A program made the position numbers and the translations under genes. Below are positions 61,546-64,000 of a stretch of DNA of 64,000 bases, piece by piece (position 1 is the stretch's first letter; every line of letters starts with the position of its first letter). The notes beneath the pieces were generated by a model. It did no database searches, had not been told where the DNA came from, and saw only the letters and a program-made list of their open reading frames with translations. Source of the DNA: Verrucomicrobiaceae bacterium (GTDB taxonomy: Bacteria > Verrucomicrobiota > Verrucomicrobiia > Verrucomicrobiales > Verrucomicrobiaceae); contig JACKQF010000003.1 of the NCBI GenBank assembly GCA_024232965.1, positions 744,001 through 808,000 of the forward strand, given 5' to 3'.

Positions 61546-61853
61546 GAGACGAGGACCAGTGAGCACGAAGTTAGCGTTGCCGACAAGGTATTATCGTTCG
61601 GACGGTAACCGAGGGCATCCGCTCAGAGACTCACTGTCTGGAAAAGATTGAGGCCGGGTGGCTCCCGATTCCACCCGGCCTCTTCTTGGTATCAACCTCA
61701 GCACTTGCGTGCTGATGACAACAACCAATCACTCTCAAGACCAGCTTTGGAGGTTTTATCCGTCCATTACTGTTGAATGATTGGAGTGTGGGTGGGGCAA
61801 AAGTGTTGAATAAAAGGGAAAACTTTTTTCATTTTTTTGCCAACACCATGTAT
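61546..61853. other. Intergenic region 61546-61853
   Basis: No gene is visible in these ~308 bp. It contains the long hairpin at 61650-61682, a small perfect hairpin CAGCAC-TTGC-GTGCTG (61699-61714) and, near the right end, an A/T-rich stretch (TTTTTTCATTTTTTTG around 61825). The promoter of the minus-strand sulfatase should lie at the left end, but no convincing hexamer pair was found. Confidence 0.5.
61650..61682 (-). terminator. Long GC-rich hairpin (probable terminator of aminotransferase gene)
   Basis: GAGGCCGGGTGG (61650-61661) pairs perfectly with CCACCCGGCCTC (61671-61682) around a 9-nt loop. On the minus strand it is followed by AATCTTTTCC, a weak T-tract, and lies about 170 bp after the end of the aminotransferase gene, before the sulfatase start. 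Confidence 0.6.
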
Positions 61854-63236
61854 TTACGCGGGTCTGAGCTCAGCAACGGCCTGATCCACGGCCTCCGACA
61901 TGACGGCGAGGCCTTCTTCCAGGGCCTCCTGCGGCATGGTGAGCGGTGGGCAAATTTTCACAGTCTGTCCCCAGGCACCGACGGGCGCAAAGAGGAGGAG
62001 GCCGCGTTGGCAGCAGAGTTCGATGATGCGGTGGGCGAGGTCATGGTCGGGCTCCTGAGTGCCGCGTTTCACGGTCTGCATCCCGGCAACGAGTCCGGCT
62101 GCGGTGACGTGGCCGATGACCTCTGGGTGGCGAGCCTGGATGGCCTGGCAACCGGCGAGAAGGATGGGGCCCAGTCGGGCAGCATTGCCGGTGAGGTCTT
62201 CATCGAGAATCTTGCGGATGCTGGCGAGTGCGGCAGCGCAGCACACGGGGTTCCCAGTGTGGGTGCTGGTCATGGAGCCTGGGGGGAACTGGTCCATGAT
62301 CTCGCGACGGCCAAGCACGGCTGAGATGGGCAGGGAACTGCTAATGCCCTTGCCGCAGCAGATGAGATCTGGCGTGACCCCGTAGTGCTCAAACGCCCAG
62401 AATTTGCCAGTGCGACCAAAGCCGGACTGCACCTCGTCAAAGGTGAGGACGATGTGGTGCTCGTCACACCAGGCGCGCAGCTTTTGGATGTATTCGACCG
62501 GGGCGAAGTCCGGACCGACGCCCTGGTAACTTTCCATAATGACGCCTGCAATCTGGGAGGGCTTCATGCCGGTCTTTTCGATTCCTGCGAGGAAGGCCTC
62601 AAAGCTGCAATCCTTTTGCCAGTAGCCGTCTGGGAAGGGGGCATTGGTGATGGCACGGTCGAGATTGACGATCCACTCTTTTTGGCCGGCCATGCCGCCT
62701 GCTTGCTGGGAGGCGAGGGTGCGGCCGTGAAATCCGCGCTCAAAGCCGATGATGCCGATCTTTTCCCGTCCGCCGACCTTAATTCCGTGGGTGCGGGAGA
62801 GCTTGATGGCGCACTCTGTGGCCTCGGAACCTGTGCTGAGGAGGAAGGCGGTGCCGAGTCCCTCTGGGGCGACGGAGGCGAGCAGTTCGACGAGCTCTGC
62901 ACGCCGTTCGTTGGCGAAGACGTAGCTGTGGATGAGGCCGGTATTGACCTGGTCGATGATGGCTTTTTTAATTTCGGGGGCGCCGTGGCCGGCGTTGGTG
63001 ACGAGCACGCCGGAACTCCAGTCGAGCCACTGGTTGCCGTACTTGTCGTAGACAAAGATGTCCTCTGCGCGATCCCAAACAATTGGGGGCATGCCGCGCA
63101 TGGAGAGGGGCTCAATCTTCCGCAGGCGCTCCATGACAGCTACACTGTCTGGATGCGGGATGGCTGTTTGAATGCGCCGATACTTGGTAGCGACGGCGGG
63201 TACGTTCTGTGGTGTGGTGCTGAATTCTTTTCCCAT
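61854..63236 (-). CDS. Class III aminotransferase (acetylornithine/GabT-like)
   Basis: 460 residues, fold type I PLP enzyme. The PLP-lysine motif is LICCGKGISSSLPISAVLG; FLLSTGSEATECAIKLSRTH is the cofactor phosphate site, FERGFHGRTLASQQAGG and VLTFDEVQSGFGRTGKFWAF (the Asp-Glu-x-Q cofactor contact) confirm subclass III. Related enzymes transfer amino groups from ornithine, 4-aminobutyrate or similar omega-amino acids to 2-oxoglutarate. The substrate cannot be fixed from sequence; arginine or GABA operon partners are absent. ATG 63236 is chosen; GTG 63245 would add three residues. It lies downstream of the AsmA-like gene on the same strand. Confidence 0.92.
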   Translation of the reverse strand: MGKEFSTTPQNVPAVATKYRRIQTAIPHPDSVAVMERLRKIEPLSMRGMPPIVWDRAEDIFVYDKYGNQWLDWSSGVLVTNAGHGAPEIKKAIIDQVNTGLIHSYVFANERRAELVELLASVAPEGLGTAFLLSTGSEATECAIKLSRTHGIKVGGREKIGIIGFERGFHGRTLASQQAGGMAGQKEWIVNLDRAITNAPFPDGYWQKDCSFEAFLAGIEKTGMKPSQIAGVIMESYQGVGPDFAPVEYIQKLRAWCDEHHIVLTFDEVQSGFGRTGKFWAFEHYGVTPDLICCGKGISSSLPISAVLGRREIMDQFPPGSMTSTHTGNPVCCAAALASIRKILDEDLTGNAARLGPILLAGCQAIQARHPEVIGHVTAAGLVAGMQTVKRGTQEPDHDLAHRIIELCCQRGLLLFAPVGAWGQTVKICPPLTMPQEALEEGLAVMSEAVDQAVAELRPA

Positions 63237-63328
63237 AGTGGCCACAGCGATAGCAGGACAAGGTGGGACCTGCTACGCGCTTTCTTCCGGCTTCTGATAC
63301 TTTTGTGATACCTCCGAAAGAGGGCGTA

Positions 63329-64000
63329 TCACTTGCTCTTCAGCAGACCTTCGATCAATTCGTCGGCGTGTTCGTTCAGCAACTTGTCCAGAGGACGCTC
63401 ATAGCCAGGGAGGTAGCGGGGGCGGGAGAGCGGACCGTAGGAAATGAGGTCGAATGCCATGTGGCCGTCGTCATTTTGCAAAGCCTTGCGGATGGGTTCC
63501 ACGAGGTTTTCGGTGGCGTGCTGTTTCATTCCTTCGACCAGGATGCCTTCAAGAGTCGGGCCGCAGACGAGTTGGAGGTGGAGTTCGTGTAGGTCGGCAC
63601 TGGGATTGAGCCAACTGCCACCTTCTACGCGGATTTGGTATTCGGGGAGGCCCAGCACGACATTTTCCAGGATGGTCATGCGGCCGTCTTCGATCTGCAT
63701 GCGCAGGTTGAGGTCCTCGGTGAGTGGGCCGCCGATGAGGAGATCGCCGAGATTGAGGCCGTACTTCTCCAGCTTCTTTAGGCTTTTGGCGTCCGCTTGG
63801 CCGAGCTTCATGTGGCCGGCGACGACGCTGTCCTTGGCGAGGACGACACTCATGAGGCTATTGGGGCGAAGTTCTTTGGTCTTGGGATCAAAGGGGGCGA
63901 CATCGCCACTGCCGCGCAGGTGAAGATCTGCGAACTGCACGTCCTGCATATCGCCATCGAGCTTGGCGCGTGCCTCGACGGTGACATGAGCCTCTAGGCT
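63329..64000 (-). CDS. AsmA-like / large envelope protein, C-terminal fragment
   Basis: The frame is open to the right edge of the window with coherent residues before the first visible ATG at 63949 (SLEAHVTVEARAKLDGD), so the gene begins outside; at least 223 residues are seen. The pattern is beta-strand rich with repeated amphipathic turns (LHLRGSGDVAPFDPKTKEL; LNLRMQIEDGRMTILENVVL; YQIRVEGGSWLNPSADLHEL) and resembles the C-terminal part of AsmA/TamB-like or DUF748-type envelope proteins that bridge the periplasm. The family assignment is tentative. It ends with EHADELIEGLLKSK. It lies about 90 bp upstream of the aminotransferase on the same strand. Confidence 0.6.
   Translation of the reverse strand, partial: SLEAHVTVEARAKLDGDMQDVQFADLHLRGSGDVAPFDPKTKELRPNSLMSVVLAKDSVVAGHMKLGQADAKSLKKLEKYGLNLGDLLIGGPLTEDLNLRMQIEDGRMTILENVVLGLPEYQIRVEGGSWLNPSADLHELHLQLVCGPTLEGILVEGMKQHATENLVEPIRKALQNDDGHMAFDLISYGPLSRPRYLPGYERPLDKLLNEHADELIEGLLKSK

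Noticed and set aside
62385..63308. 307-codon plus-strand frame opposite the class III aminotransferase
   Set aside because: A shadow of a high-GC coding gene; the aminotransferase motifs on the minus strand are unambiguous.

Overview
The window is a chromosomal stretch of a heterotrophic bacterium of the phylum Verrucomicrobiota, most likely family Verrucomicrobiaceae (Prosthecobacter/Verrucomicrobium type). This is inferred from gene content: several secreted sulfatases, a planctomycete-type cytochrome c/DUF1549/DUF1553 protein, ThuA, a PEP-CTERM protein, an orphan pseudopilin, and a small sigma factor of the Rhodopirellula/Verrucomicrobium type coupled to a FecR-LamG protein. Genes are dense on both strands. 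Many starts lack an obvious Shine-Dalgarno. No tRNA, rRNA, CRISPR array or prophage was seen.

Layout. 1-5.2 kb: a sulfatase cut by the window edge, a second sulfatase, uppS, and an NtrC-type regulator whose receiver lacks its phospho-acceptor Asp. 5.2-20 kb: mostly housekeeping and stress genes: a secreted glycoamylase-like protein, a long MurQ/GKRP-like SIS protein, a pseudopilin, DUF5069, rlmI, lepA, a PEP-CTERM protein, a CDGSH protein, a sugar isomerase/epimerase, lspA, imuB, gntK, a TraB/GumN-like protein and a dienelactone hydrolase. 20-32 kb: an LTA-synthase-like membrane sulfatase, a HELSH membrane protein, ThuA, a TPR-thioredoxin protein, then nagA / BatA-vWA / cytochrome c on the minus strand, divergent from nagZ and an M29 aminopeptidase. 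32.2-38.0 kb: a five-gene envelope operon (957-aa TPR, 297-aa TPR, TolQ/ExbB, ExbD, ExbD). 38-42.5 kb: an MHS-type transporter and the DUF1549/1553 protein. 42.6-48.1 kb: two convergent paralogous esterases; one ends an operon reading sigma factor > FecR-LamG > sulfatase > esterase, whose first three genes overlap by 4 bp. 48.2-53.9 kb: an OmpR/CpxA-type two-component pair divergent from a malonate module (madL, madM, matB), then a 2OG-Fe(II) oxygenase. 53.9-64 kb: a zeta-toxin-like kinase, an 863-aa YHYH/EF-hand/PEBP protein, a RAYT transposase with its REP elements, two more sulfatases (one with a degenerate active site), a class III aminotransferase and the 3' part of an AsmA-like gene.

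How the parts may work together: the sulfatases, glycoamylase-like protein, esterases, NagZ/NagA and MurQ-like protein suggest use of sulfated or acetylated polysaccharide and recycling of amino sugars. The sigma/FecR-LamG unit looks like a local switch for one desulfation/deacylation pair. The TPR-TolQ-ExbD operon looks like a proton-motive-force-driven envelope machine. Malonate uptake and activation form a self-contained unit that may be controlled by the neighbouring two-component system. Functional statements rest on motif recognition and gene order only; no database search was run.
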